64,000 nucleotides of DNA from Prochlorococcus sp. AG-402-K22 (lineage in GTDB: Bacteria; Cyanobacteriota; Cyanobacteriia; PCC-6307; Cyanobiaceae): positions 30,637 through 94,636 of the forward strand of contig QCIJ01000005.1 of assembly GCA_003216755.1 (NCBI GenBank), written 5' to 3'. Under the pieces are notes generated by a model. It was not told the DNA's origin, did no database searches, and saw nothing but the letters and a program-made list of their open reading frames with translations. This document shows, piece by piece, positions 26,524 through 35,483 of this stretch. Both the position numbers and the translations under genes were made by a program. The number at the start of each line of letters is the position of its first letter. Within the stretch, counting starts at the first letter, position 1.

Positions 26524-26597
26524 TCGGAACGGCGGGATTTGAACCCACGACCCCCACTACCCCAAAGTGGTGCGCTACCAAACTGCGCTACGCCCCG
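26524..26597 (-). tRNA. tRNA-Pro (GGG anticodon)
   Basis: The minus strand folds as a full cloverleaf: acceptor CGGGGCG with CGTTCCG (two G-U pairs), D stem GCGC/GCGC, anticodon stem CCACT/AGTGG with loop TTGGGGT giving anticodon GGG, variable GGGTC, and T arm GTGGG TTCAAAT CCCGC. The discriminator is A, and CCA is not encoded. It would read CCC and CCU. Confidence 0.93.
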
Positions 26598-26625
26598 TAT
26601 TATTACTATAAATATAAGATGTATT

Positions 26626-27354
26626 TTAAATGTTATTATTTATTGGATTGTTATCAGATCTCAATACACACTTATCAACATCCCAATTAAAGTTTCCCCA
26701 AATATTATCTTTTAATATGTAATTACTTCCTGTAAAACTTCCTAACTTAACTTTTGTAGGGGAAGCGGAACAATACTGCCTGCTGCCTGCTGATGCAAGA
26801 TATTGTTGATGGTACTGTTCTGCATAAAAATAGCTATCAATCATTTTTATTTCTGTTTCGATATAACCAAGATTCTTTTTGTTTAGTTCTTTTTGATATT
26901 GTTTTTTACTGGCTAAGATGATTTTTTTATTATTTTCATTTTTATAATATATCGCTGACCTGTACTGTGTTCCAATATCATTACCTTGTCTATTTTTTTG
27001 TGTAGGATCATGACATTCCCAAAACATTTTTAATAGATCGCTGATATCTATTTCACTTTTATTCCAGATAACCCTTACAACTTCTGAATGACCAGTTAAA
27101 CCTGAACATACTTCGTAATAAGTTGGGTTGCTTTTTTTACCACCAGCGTACCCTACCGAAGTTGTTACAACTCCTGGAAGTTTCCAAAAACATTTTTCAG
27201 CTCCCCAGAAACAACCACAGCCAAATATTATTTCATCCTCTTGAAGATTAGGATCTTTTTTGATATCTGTTTTTAATATCCTATGAACTGAATTAACATC
27301 ATTTGTAAGAGTTGTTTCTTTAATATTCATAATATTTTTTAGAAATTCAAACAT
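26626..27354 (-). CDS. msrA: Peptide methionine sulfoxide reductase A
   Basis: Reduces methionine-S-sulfoxide in oxidised proteins. The active-site motif GCFWGAEKCFW has catalytic Cys48, and GGKKSNPTYYEVCSGLTGHSEVV and YRSAIYY are typical. The 242 residues include about 40 N-terminal residues before the core; further methionines within this segment make the exact start uncertain. It lies 38 bases after the ABC exporter gene and may share its transcript. Confidence 0.95.
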   Translation of the reverse strand: MFEFLKNIMNIKETTLTNDVNSVHRILKTDIKKDPNLQEDEIIFGCGCFWGAEKCFWKLPGVVTTSVGYAGGKKSNPTYYEVCSGLTGHSEVVRVIWNKSEIDISDLLKMFWECHDPTQKNRQGNDIGTQYRSAIYYKNENNKKIILASKKQYQKELNKKNLGYIETEIKMIDSYFYAEQYHQQYLASAGSRQYCSASPTKVKLGSFTGSNYILKDNIWGNFNWDVDKCVLRSDNNPINNNI

Positions 27355-27392
27355 AATTTTAATGTCTTTATCATAAGTTAAAAATCTTACTT

Positions 27393-29138
27393 TTAGCCTT
27401 TAACAATATTAGTGGCTATTTCTCTTTCCCAAAGTTTTTTATAGAGCCCATTCACTTTTACTAAGTCCTTATGGTTACCTTCCTGTACTATTTCTCCTTT
27501 ATCCATTACTAAAACTCTGTCACAAGTGGCAGCTACAGATAGTTGATGACTAATCATTAAAATTGTTTTATTACTTCTTTCTCTCATTTCATCTATTATT
27601 CTTGCGGCAGTTTTATTATCGACACTTGCTAAAGCATCATCAAGAACGACAATTGGAGAGTTAACGAGTAAAGCTCTTCCAAGTGCTGTTCTTTGCCTTT
27701 GTCCACCACTTAGTGTAATACCTCTTTCACCAACAATTGTTTTGAATTTTTGTGGAAAATTATTAATATCATCAATCATCCCAGCCTTAGTAGCACTTTC
27801 TTTGACTAATTTCTTAGAAGCTTGGGGTTCACCAAAACATAGGTTTTCTGAAATTGTTGAAGTAAATAAGAAGGCTTCTTGGGGAACGATTGCAATATTT
27901 TTCCTAAGATCTTCTAATTTAATAGTTTTTACATCAATTTCATCTAGAAATAATTGACCATCTGGAATTTCTATTGTTCTTCCTAGAGACTTTGCTAATG
28001 TCGTTTTTCCACAACCTACAGGCCCAACTACCGCAATTAGTTCTCCAGGGAGAATTTTAAAACTGAGACCATTTAATGAATTAAATTTTGATCCTGGATA
28101 TCTTATTGTTAATTCTTTAGCTTCTAAAAATCCTTTTAATTTTTTCCTTAAAAATTTGGTATTTTTCCCATCTACAATACTTGGATTGTTTTGAAAAATT
28201 TCTTCGACACGATCTAAACTTACTTGACCAAGTTGAAAAGTGTTCAATGTAAAACCCAATAGGGCAGTAGGGAAAACGAGCCTCTCCACGTAAAGAATCA
28301 ATGCCACTAAACCCCCTATTGAAATAAATCCACTCTCTAATTGAAAAGTTCCTAATCCCAATAAAATTAATAATGAAATTGAGGAAATACCTTGCAGTAA
28401 TGGGAATAGGGTACTTGCTGTTCTTGCAAGTTTTATCGCCGAATTTCGATAATCATTATTGTAAATATTAAATTCTTTCTTTTCAGCATTTTCTTGTGCG
28501 TAAATTTTGATAGCGCTTATGCCAGAAAGATCTTCTTGTATAAGATCACTTAGTTTTGATAATGATTCTTGCTGTGCTTTTCTTTGATTAACCATTTTAC
28601 CGCCGAATAAGCTTACAATTCCAAGGATTAATGGAAAAATCATTAAAGCGGATATTGTTAATGTTTTGTTAATCAAAAACATCGATGGAATAGTTAGTGA
28701 ATAAGCTAAGACAATATTGCATAAACTTAAAACCGTAAAACCGAGAAGCCTTCTTATATTTTCAACATCGCTAGTTGCTCTACTTATAATGTCTCCACTC
28801 CCTTTTTTTTGAATCCATTCTGGGTCTTGAATAAGTAAATGATCGAAAAGTTTCTGACGTAGATTTACCTCAACTTTTCGACCTATCCCAAAAACAATCT
28901 GTCTAGAAAACAGTCTGATTAAACCCATACACGTAGCTAATAAAATTAACCACAATGATTTTGAAATTACAAAATCTGAAGAAAACCCATTTTGTAATTG
29001 GTCAATTATGTTTTTTACTTCTAAAGGTATTACAACACTCAATATATTTACTATCAAAAGAGCTAATGCTCCGTAGAGAAATTCTTTTTTGTATGGTCTA
29101 AGGTATTTAGATATAACTTTAAGCTTTAAATTTTTCAT
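27393..29138 (-). CDS. ABC transporter, fused permease/ATPase exporter (MsbA-type)
   Basis: A half-transporter of 581 residues. The N-terminal 320 residues form the type-1 exporter membrane domain (about six spans). The C-terminal part has Walker A GPVGCGKT near 370, LSGGQRQRTALGRALL, Walker B IVVLDDA, and a switch histidine in MISHQLS. It would act as a homodimer exporting lipids, peptides or drugs; substrate unknown. A Walker B aspartate (DDA) replaces the usual catalytic glutamate, as in some heterodimeric exporters. Confidence 0.92.
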   Translation of the reverse strand: MKNLKLKVISKYLRPYKKEFLYGALALLIVNILSVVIPLEVKNIIDQLQNGFSSDFVISKSLWLILLATCMGLIRLFSRQIVFGIGRKVEVNLRQKLFDHLLIQDPEWIQKKGSGDIISRATSDVENIRRLLGFTVLSLCNIVLAYSLTIPSMFLINKTLTISALMIFPLILGIVSLFGGKMVNQRKAQQESLSKLSDLIQEDLSGISAIKIYAQENAEKKEFNIYNNDYRNSAIKLARTASTLFPLLQGISSISLLILLGLGTFQLESGFISIGGLVALILYVERLVFPTALLGFTLNTFQLGQVSLDRVEEIFQNNPSIVDGKNTKFLRKKLKGFLEAKELTIRYPGSKFNSLNGLSFKILPGELIAVVGPVGCGKTTLAKSLGRTIEIPDGQLFLDEIDVKTIKLEDLRKNIAIVPQEAFLFTSTISENLCFGEPQASKKLVKESATKAGMIDDINNFPQKFKTIVGERGITLSGGQRQRTALGRALLVNSPIVVLDDALASVDNKTAARIIDEMRERSNKTILMISHQLSVAATCDRVLVMDKGEIVQEGNHKDLVKVNGLYKKLWEREIATNIVKG

Positions 29139-29218
29139 TTAATTTTGCCAATATGATTAAGATAATGTTTCATTTTTAAATATGTGAGCTAATTTTATAA
29201 ATGATTCAGTTTTTATTT

Positions 29219-29515
29219 ATGAGTAACGAACAAACTCATCCTTTACATTCAACAGATAGGAATATTATAGATTCTCTTATTACAAAAGAAAAACCAGAAG
29301 ATCTTGACTTTATTAATTTAGCTAGATTAATAAATCGTTATACTGATTTCCCCGGTGAAATTGAAATTAAAAACGATATTGATAAAATTTTAAAATTTTG
29401 GAAAATTACTAAAAATGAACTTTTTTCAAAAACAAAAAATATTTGGTCAAAAAGCTTCAGACCTTCTAACACAAATAAAGATTTAGTTGGTTCAGGTTTT
29501 GATACTTCAAATTAA
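29219..29515 (+). CDS. DUF3288-type cyanobacterial protein
   Basis: A soluble protein of 98 residues from the ATG at 29219 (an in-frame ATG at 29201 adds six residues). The sequence HPLHSTDRNIIDSLI...LARLINRYTDFPG...DIDKILKFWKITKNELFSKTKNIW matches the DUF3288 pattern of cyanobacteria, in which an LARLxIRYxxFPG-like core recurs. Function unknown. It precedes trpD by 31 bases on the same strand. Confidence 0.75.
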   Translation: MSNEQTHPLHSTDRNIIDSLITKEKPEDLDFINLARLINRYTDFPGEIEIKNDIDKILKFWKITKNELFSKTKNIWSKSFRPSNTNKDLVGSGFDTSN

Positions 29516-29546
29516 ATTTATTTGCATAATTTCTTTTAATAAATAA

Positions 29547-30584
29547 ATGTCTTCAAATTTATCGAACGTTGAAATCTTAAATATTTTGTTAGGGGGGAGA
29601 AACCTTGATGACTTAACTTCAAGATCATTAATGCAAAGATGGCTTAATAATGAAATATCCGATGTACAAACAGGAGCTTTTTTGAGCGCCTTGAGAGCTA
29701 AAGGCTGTACTGGAACTGAATTGTGCTCTATGGCTGAGGAACTCTTAAATGTATGCGAATTACCAGTGGCAAGGCCAAATTTGTACATGGTGGATACTTG
29801 TGGAACTGGAGGAGATGGAGCTAATACATTTAATATTTCCACTGCAGTGGCATTCGTAGCTTCATCTTGTGGTGTAAATATCGCTAAACACGGAAATAAA
29901 AGTGCTAGTGGAAAAGTCGGTTCTGCGGATGTTTTGTTGAATCTTGGTTTAAATTTAAATTGTTCATTAGAAAAAGTAATTTCTGCCGTCAATGAAATAG
30001 GAGTAACTTTTTTGTTTGCGCCTGTTTGGCATAGATCTTTAATAAAACTTGCCCCATTAAGAAAGGCTCTTGGAATAAGGACTGTATTTAATCAACTCGG
30101 TCCATTGGTAAATCCCTTAAGACCCAACGCGCAAGTGTTAGGTGTGGCAACAGAGGATCTTTTAGAGCCTATGGGAAGTGCGCTTTTAAAAATGGGTATG
30201 GATAGAGTAATAGTAGTTCATGGATCTGGTGGCCTTGATGAAGCCTCTCTTCAAGGCGATAATAAATTAGTATTTGTTGAAAATGGTAAATTACGATTTT
30301 CAAAAATAAATATTTCAGATTTTAGTTATGAAAATATATCAAACGAAAAGCTTGTAGTCTCAGATACTGAATCTAACGAAGAAATATTAAAGTCTGTCTT
30401 AAATGGTTCTGGGCAAAATCCTCATAAATATGTTGTAGCATTGAATACTGCATTGGTCCTCTGGACAGCTGCTATAGAGGATGATTTGCATGAAGGCTTT
30501 AATAAAGCTTTATTTTCAATTAATAAAGGAAATCCTTGGGAAAAATTCTTACTTTTAAAAAATTATTTAGCCTCAGATGAATAA
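29547..30584 (+). CDS. trpD: Anthranilate phosphoribosyltransferase
   Basis: Second step of tryptophan synthesis, joining anthranilate to PRPP. The 345-residue protein shows the PRPP-binding [33 protein letters not shown] and the later [10 protein letters not shown]. No other trp genes are adjacent. carA follows after 11 bases, an arrangement seen in picocyanobacteria. Confidence 0.97.
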   Translation: MSSNLSNVEILNILLGGRNLDDLTSRSLMQRWLNNEISDVQTGAFLSALRAKGCTGTELCSMAEELLNVCELPVARPNLYMVDTCGTGGDGANTFNISTAVAFVASSCGVNIAKHGNKSASGKVGSADVLLNLGLNLNCSLEKVISAVNEIGVTFLFAPVWHRSLIKLAPLRKALGIRTVFNQLGPLVNPLRPNAQVLGVATEDLLEPMGSALLKMGMDRVIVVHGSGGLDEASLQGDNKLVFVENGKLRFSKINISDFSYENISNEKLVVSDTESNEEILKSVLNGSGQNPHKYVVALNTALVLWTAAIEDDLHEGFNKALFSINKGNPWEKFLLLKNYLASDE

Positions 30585-30595
30585 ATTTTAAAATC

Positions 30596-31735
30596 ATGAT
30601 TAATCCTTACAAGAAAAATGCAAAATTAGTTTTAAGTAATGGAATTACCTTCCCTGGATTTTCTTTTGGAGCTTCAGGTACTGCTATAGGCGAAATAGTT
30701 TTTAATACTGGAATGACGGGATATCAGGAAGTTATTACCGATCCAAGTTACTACGGTCAAATATTAACATTCACTTATCCAGAAATTGGAAATACTGGTA
30801 TTAACATTGAAGATTCAGAATCTTGTAATACTGTTAAAGGGATAATTGTTAGAAATTATTCTTCTAATAATAGTAATTGGAGATCTTCAAAAAATTTTAA
30901 TCAATGGTTATTAGAAAAAAACATTATTGGTCTTTATGGAATTGATACAAGGGCTCTTGTTAAAATATTAAGATCTAATGGTTCTATGAATGGAGTTCTT
31001 ACTTCTGAAGATAAATCTTTAGAAAACTGTTTAGAGATTATTTCTCAAACGCCAAAGATGGAGGGGTTGAATTTATCAAAAGTAGTTTCAACAAAACAAA
31101 AATATTTATGGCAAAAGCCTACAGAAACAGATTTTGACCGAAGAACAATACATTCAAAAAATTTTAATAAATTAAAGATTGTTGCAATTGATTTTGGAAT
31201 AAAAAAATCGATTTTAAATAGATTAGTCTCCCATGGGTGCGAAATTATAGTTTTACCTTCCCGATCATCTTTAAATGATGTTCTAGAAAATAAGCCTGAT
31301 GGTGTATTTTTTTCTAATGGTCCCGGCGATCCCTCTTCAGTTTCTGAAGGTATAAGTTTAGCAAAATCTCTTATCGAAAATGGTGAATTACCTATGTTCG
31401 GAATTTGTCTTGGCCATCAAATATTTGGATTAGCTTTAGGAGCTTCAACTTATAAACTGCCTTTTGGACATCGCGGTTTAAATCATCCTTGTGGGAAGAA
31501 TCATTTGATTGAAATAACTAGTCAGAACCATGGTTTTGCTATTGACCCTAATTCTCTTCCAAAAGATATAGCCAAAGTAACCCATTATAACCTTAATGAT
31601 AGTACTGTCGCAGGATTGGAAGTTATAAACAAGCCAATATTTAGCGTGCAATATCATCCAGAGGCAGGACCTGGTCCACATGATTCAGATTATTTGTTTA
31701 AAAAATTTGTTTCTCAAATGTTAGAAAGATGTTGA
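30596..31735 (+). CDS. carA: Carbamoyl-phosphate synthase small subunit
   Basis: Hydrolyses glutamine and passes ammonia to CarB for carbamoyl phosphate, used in arginine and pyrimidine synthesis. The N-terminal CPSase small-chain domain (FGASGTAIGEIVFNTGMTGYQE) is followed by the class I glutamine amidotransferase domain with GICLGHQ (nucleophile Cys near 267), SQNHGFAI and HPEAGPGPHD. 379 residues, complete. Confidence 0.97.
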   Translation: MINPYKKNAKLVLSNGITFPGFSFGASGTAIGEIVFNTGMTGYQEVITDPSYYGQILTFTYPEIGNTGINIEDSESCNTVKGIIVRNYSSNNSNWRSSKNFNQWLLEKNIIGLYGIDTRALVKILRSNGSMNGVLTSEDKSLENCLEIISQTPKMEGLNLSKVVSTKQKYLWQKPTETDFDRRTIHSKNFNKLKIVAIDFGIKKSILNRLVSHGCEIIVLPSRSSLNDVLENKPDGVFFSNGPGDPSSVSEGISLAKSLIENGELPMFGICLGHQIFGLALGASTYKLPFGHRGLNHPCGKNHLIEITSQNHGFAIDPNSLPKDIAKVTHYNLNDSTVAGLEVINKPIFSVQYHPEAGPGPHDSDYLFKKFVSQMLERC

Positions 31736-31799
31736 CATATCGTTTTATTTTGATTTGATAATTACATTTGATACATTCATTTTTTGGAGGAACTAGATC

Positions 31800-32162
31800 A
31801 TAGAAGATTTCCAGAAGCTAACTGTTTCTTTAAGAGGAAACCTTGAGGTCAAAACAAATATTATTGTTTTTACTTTTAAAGGGCAACTTGATGCTTTCTC
31901 AGAGAAACAATTTAAAACTTTTGTTTCTAATAATTTAGGTAATGAGCTCCCATTCGTTATTGATCTTACTAAGATTGATTTTGTAGATTCTTCTGGTCTT
32001 GGTGCTCTTGTTCAGACTGCTAAAGAAAGTAAAAAGTTAAAGTTAGGGTTTTCAGTAGTTGGGAATTCGAGAGTTGCTCAAACTATTAAGCTAGTACGTT
32101 TAGGGGATTTTCTTAATTTAAAGTCTAGTCTTGAAGATGCATTAACTTATTTGAAAAATTGA
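31800..32162 (+). CDS. STAS-domain anti-sigma-factor antagonist with non-canonical start
   Basis: A 120-codon frame with a clear STAS domain: TFKGQLDAFSEKQF, VIDLTKIDFVDSSGLGALV with DSSG at 63-66 (the serine phosphorylated in SpoIIAA/RsbV), and a helical end. The frame is blocked upstream by TAG at 31794, and the only codons before the domain are ATC and ATA. A perfect GGAGG at 31786-31790 lies nine bases before ATA (31800) and six before ATC (31797). I place the start at ATA by homology of the family N-terminus. Its stop overlaps the next gene's TTG start. Confidence 0.8.
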   Translation: MEDFQKLTVSLRGNLEVKTNIIVFTFKGQLDAFSEKQFKTFVSNNLGNELPFVIDLTKIDFVDSSGLGALVQTAKESKKLKLGFSVVGNSRVAQTIKLVRLGDFLNLKSSLEDALTYLKN

Positions 32163-32557
32163 ATTATTGGATTCACAATTTGGTTCCATATGGATCTCCT
32201 GAAGAAATTGGTGTTATTCAACTTGCTTGGCTTGGGGATTCGGTATGGGAACTGCACCAAAGACTTAGACATGTTCATTTTCCATTGAAATCAAAAGAGC
32301 TTCATTTATCTGTAGTAAACGAAGTAAAAGCCAAATCTCAATCAAAATCTTTAAGTCAAATTGAACATTTATTAAACGAAAATGAAATAAATTTAATTAG
32401 ACGTGCTAGAAACAAAATAAAGAGATTTCCAAAGTCTTCGGATCCCATAATATATTCAAGAGCAACTGGTTTTGAAACACTAATTGGTTGGCTATTTCTG
32501 AAGGATCCTCAAAGATTATCAAAACTTTTTGAATATCTTGAAATTAAAATGAATTGA
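32159..32557 (+). CDS. mrnC: Mini-ribonuclease III
   Basis: A single RNase III catalytic domain without a dsRNA-binding domain, 132 residues, processing 23S rRNA ends. The catalytic signature is IQLAWLGDSVWELHQR, with the acidic partner in RATGFETLIGWLFL near the C-terminus. It begins with TTG inside the STAS gene's stop (ATTGA overlap), so coupled translation is expected, and is followed four bases later by a 23S rRNA methyltransferase gene. Confidence 0.9.
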   Translation: MNYWIHNLVPYGSPEEIGVIQLAWLGDSVWELHQRLRHVHFPLKSKELHLSVVNEVKAKSQSKSLSQIEHLLNENEINLIRRARNKIKRFPKSSDPIIYSRATGFETLIGWLFLKDPQRLSKLFEYLEIKMN

Positions 32558-32561
32558 ATTA

Positions 32562-33563
32562 ATGAAAAACACTTCTAAAAATAATTATTCTGAAAAAAAT
32601 AATAAATACAATTATAGTCCTGATTCTAAAATTAACTCTAAAAATACAAATTCTTCGAAAAAAAATAATAGATTTCCTCTAAAATTTTCCAAAAACAAGG
32701 GTGTTAACAATTTTAATTCAGTAAATAAAAATAATTTTTCAACTTCAAAAACACGTAAGCCAATATATAAATCTAATTTAGAAGCTTTTAATAAAGATCA
32801 AGATATTTATCAAGAGCATTCAAATAAAAAAAATTTTGATGATTGGATATGGGGAAAACACTCAGTTTTTGAGGCGCTTATTAGTGAACGACCTATTAAT
32901 AGGATTTGGTGTACAAGTGAAATATTTTCTTCTGACAAATTTTATATCTTACTTAAGAACCTTAAATCAAAAGGCGTCCTCGTTGAAGAAGTTTCTTGGA
33001 GTAGGCTTTCTCAATTGACATTTAATGCTTCACATCAAGGTGTAGTGTTGCAGCAGGCAAGCTCTAAAACAATATCTCTAGAAAAATTAATCGATTTTTC
33101 TAAAAAAAGCTCAGCATATCCTATTATTCTGGCTTTAGATGGAATAACTGACCCTCATAATGTTGGTGCAATTATAAGATCAGCAGAAGCATTTGACTGT
33201 AAGGGTATTATTATTCCTCAAAGAAGATCTGCTGGCTTAACAGGAACAGTTGCCAAGGTTGCCGCTGGAGCATTGGAACATTTGCCAGTAAGTAGGGTTG
33301 TTAATTTAAATAGGGCACTCGAGGAGCTGAAGAAAAATGGTTTTCTTGTTATAGGGTTATCTGGAGATGGTCAATTATCTATATCAAAGTTTCATGAAAA
33401 AACACCCTTGGTTGTAATAGTAGGGGCCGAAGATAAAGGCATATCTTTGCTTACACAAAAAAAATGCGATTTTCTTGTAAAGATCCCTCTTAAAGGAAAA
33501 ACATCAAGTTTAAATGCATCAGTTGCAGCTGCTATATCACTATTTCATTTGACGAGTAATTGA
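32562..33563 (+). CDS. TrmH/SpoU-family RNA 2'-O-methyltransferase (RlmB-like)
   Basis: Methylates a ribose in rRNA or tRNA; closest to RlmB (23S G2251). The SpoU fold has the knotted SAM-binding signatures ITDPHNVGAIIRSAEAF, VVIVGAEDKGIS and PLKGKTSSLNASVAAAI. Residues 1-90 are unusual, a disordered stretch dominated by Asn, Lys and Ser. The gene lies next to mini-RNase III, another rRNA maturation enzyme. 333 residues. Confidence 0.9.
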   Translation: MKNTSKNNYSEKNNKYNYSPDSKINSKNTNSSKKNNRFPLKFSKNKGVNNFNSVNKNNFSTSKTRKPIYKSNLEAFNKDQDIYQEHSNKKNFDDWIWGKHSVFEALISERPINRIWCTSEIFSSDKFYILLKNLKSKGVLVEEVSWSRLSQLTFNASHQGVVLQQASSKTISLEKLIDFSKKSSAYPIILALDGITDPHNVGAIIRSAEAFDCKGIIIPQRRSAGLTGTVAKVAAGALEHLPVSRVVNLNRALEELKKNGFLVIGLSGDGQLSISKFHEKTPLVVIVGAEDKGISLLTQKKCDFLVKIPLKGKTSSLNASVAAAISLFHLTSN

Positions 33564-33597
33564 GTTTATTCGTTCAAAAAAACTACATTTAATCTTC

Positions 33598-33613
33598 ACA
33601 ACAATATTGTTGT
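33598..33613. repeat. Perfect 16-bp palindrome in promoter region
   Basis: ACAACAATATTGTTGT is a perfect palindrome 75 bases before the DUF1816-type gene and 35 after the methyltransferase stop. It could be an operator or part of a weak hairpin; no terminal T-run follows. A second AT-only palindrome, AATAAATATTTATT, lies at 33634-33647. Confidence 0.35.
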
Positions 33614-33688
33614 TTCAATATATTTATATAATAAATAAATATTTATTGAATTTTTACTACAAAATTGTATAGAATTTAACAAGAATTG

Positions 33689-33925
33689 ATGGTCTTCAGG
33701 CCAATTAAATTGATTAGAAATTTTGGAAACAAACTCGGATTAGCTTGGTGGGCTAAAATCGAAACAGAGAATCCTAATGCCACATACTGGTACGGTCCAT
33801 TTCTTAGTAAACGAAATTTAAAAGATAATATATTTTCTTTTATTAAAGATCTTTCAGATGAGGGTTCTACAGATATTAAACATAGTTTAGTTCGTTGCAA
33901 AAAAGAAGAGCCATTAACTGTTTGA
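33689..33925 (+). CDS. DUF1816-type cyanobacterial protein
   Basis: A 78-residue soluble protein. The segment LAWWAKIETENPNATYWYGPF with a following SFIKDLSDEGS fits the DUF1816 pattern (WW-I-T-P-Y-FGPF, then an EDL-EG helix), a family often near phycobilisome-linker-like proteins in other cyanobacteria. Role unknown. I use the ATG at 33689; a TTG directly before it is in frame. It precedes gatA by 31 bases. Confidence 0.7.
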   Translation: MVFRPIKLIRNFGNKLGLAWWAKIETENPNATYWYGPFLSKRNLKDNIFSFIKDLSDEGSTDIKHSLVRCKKEEPLTV

Positions 33926-33956
33926 TAATCCTTAATATTATTAATTAACTTAAGAA

Positions 33957-35405
33957 ATGAATTTTAATTCTTTAAGAAAAGAAATTAATAGTAGAAATTC
34001 TTCTGTAAAAGAATTAATAAATGAATTTTTTTCAAAAATTGATTCCAAGGACCCTGAAATTAATTCATACATATGTCTTACAAAAGATAATGCAATCGCT
34101 CAAGCAGAAAATATAGACAAATTAATACAAAATAAAGAAATACTTCCTCCTCTAGCGGGATTGCCAATAGCAATTAAGGACAATATTTGTACCAAGGGGG
34201 TTACGACAACTTGTGCAAGTAAAATGCTCAAAAACTTTATTGCACCCTATGAATCTACAGCCTCAAGTAAATTATGGTCTTCAGGTGGTATTTGTTTAGG
34301 AAAAACAAATTTAGATGAATTTGCAATGGGAAGTTCAACAGAAACCTCTGTATTCGGAGTTACTTCAAATCCTTGGGATAAAAGTAGAGTTCCTGGTGGA
34401 AGTTCAGGTGGCAGTGCTGCCTCGGTTGCTGCAGGATTTTGTGCAGCTGCCCTAGGTTCTGATACTGGCGGTTCGATAAGACAACCAGCTTCTTTTTGTG
34501 GTGTCGTAGGACTTAAACCAACCTATGGAAGAGTAAGTAGATGGGGACTGATAGCATTTGCCAGCTCTCTTGATCAAATTGGCCCAATAACAAATACCGT
34601 TTCAGACGCTGCTGAAATTCTTTATTCAATATCTGGCAAAGACCCTTTAGATGCCACATGTCTTGACAAACCTGTACCAAATTTTTTGAGTGATTTAAAT
34701 AAATCCATAAAGAATTTAAAAATTGGGATCATCAGAGAATGTTTTGAACATCCAGGTCTTAATCCAGAAGTCAAGGAATCAGTTCTTTCTGCAGTTCAAA
34801 GATTCAAAACTCTAGGAGCAGAAATCATCGAAGTTGAATGCCCTAGGTTTAACGATGGAATTGCCACATACTATGTAATTGCTCCATCTGAAGCATCTGC
34901 AAATTTAGCTAGATATGATGGAGTTAAATATGGTTACAGATCTAATGAAGGTTCTAATCTTTTAGATATGACTTCTAAAAGTAGAGCCGAAGGATTTGGC
35001 GATGAGGTACAAAGAAGAATTTTGATAGGAACTTATGCTCTGTCAGCAGGATACAGTGATGCCTATTATAAAAAAGCACAAAAAGTAAGAACACTAATAA
35101 GAAAAGATTTTGATAATTCTTTTAAGAAAGTAGATATTTTATTGACTCCGACTTGCCCAACTACCGCTTTTTTGAAAGGAGATTTTGTTAATGATCCGCT
35201 ATCTATGTATTTGTCTGATCTGTTAACTGTTCCTGCTAATTTAGCCGGACTCCCAGCTATAAGTATCCCTTGTGGTTTCGATACTAAAGGATTACCCATA
35301 GGACTTCAATTAATAGGAAACGTATTAGAGGAGAATAAAATATTGAATGCTGCAAATATTTTCGAAATTGATGCTCAAGTAATTAAAAATAGACCTAAAT
35401 TTTAA
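33957..35405 (+). CDS. gatA: Glutamyl-tRNA(Gln) amidotransferase subunit A
   Basis: The amidase subunit of GatCAB, which converts Glu-tRNA(Gln) (and often Asp-tRNA(Asn)) to the amidated form. The 482-residue protein has the Ser-cisSer-Lys signature: Lys in PIAIKDNI, the Gly/Ser-rich [16 protein letters not shown] and [14 protein letters not shown]. Complete length. It precedes dnaE by 78 bases. Confidence 0.97.
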   Translation: MNFNSLRKEINSRNSSVKELINEFFSKIDSKDPEINSYICLTKDNAIAQAENIDKLIQNKEILPPLAGLPIAIKDNICTKGVTTTCASKMLKNFIAPYESTASSKLWSSGGICLGKTNLDEFAMGSSTETSVFGVTSNPWDKSRVPGGSSGGSAASVAAGFCAAALGSDTGGSIRQPASFCGVVGLKPTYGRVSRWGLIAFASSLDQIGPITNTVSDAAEILYSISGKDPLDATCLDKPVPNFLSDLNKSIKNLKIGIIRECFEHPGLNPEVKESVLSAVQRFKTLGAEIIEVECPRFNDGIATYYVIAPSEASANLARYDGVKYGYRSNEGSNLLDMTSKSRAEGFGDEVQRRILIGTYALSAGYSDAYYKKAQKVRTLIRKDFDNSFKKVDILLTPTCPTTAFLKGDFVNDPLSMYLSDLLTVPANLAGLPAISIPCGFDTKGLPIGLQLIGNVLEENKILNAANIFEIDAQVIKNRPKF

Positions 35406-35483
35406 ATTTGAATTAATAATTAATTTGTAATCACAAAGTATAGATCTTTTGAAAATTTTCTCTATCTTATATATATAAATTAA

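Noticed and set aside
29507..29992. 161-codon minus-strand frame over the start of trpD
   Set aside because: It mirrors the conserved TrpD coding sequence, has Pro/Ser-rich shadow composition and no recognisable motif.
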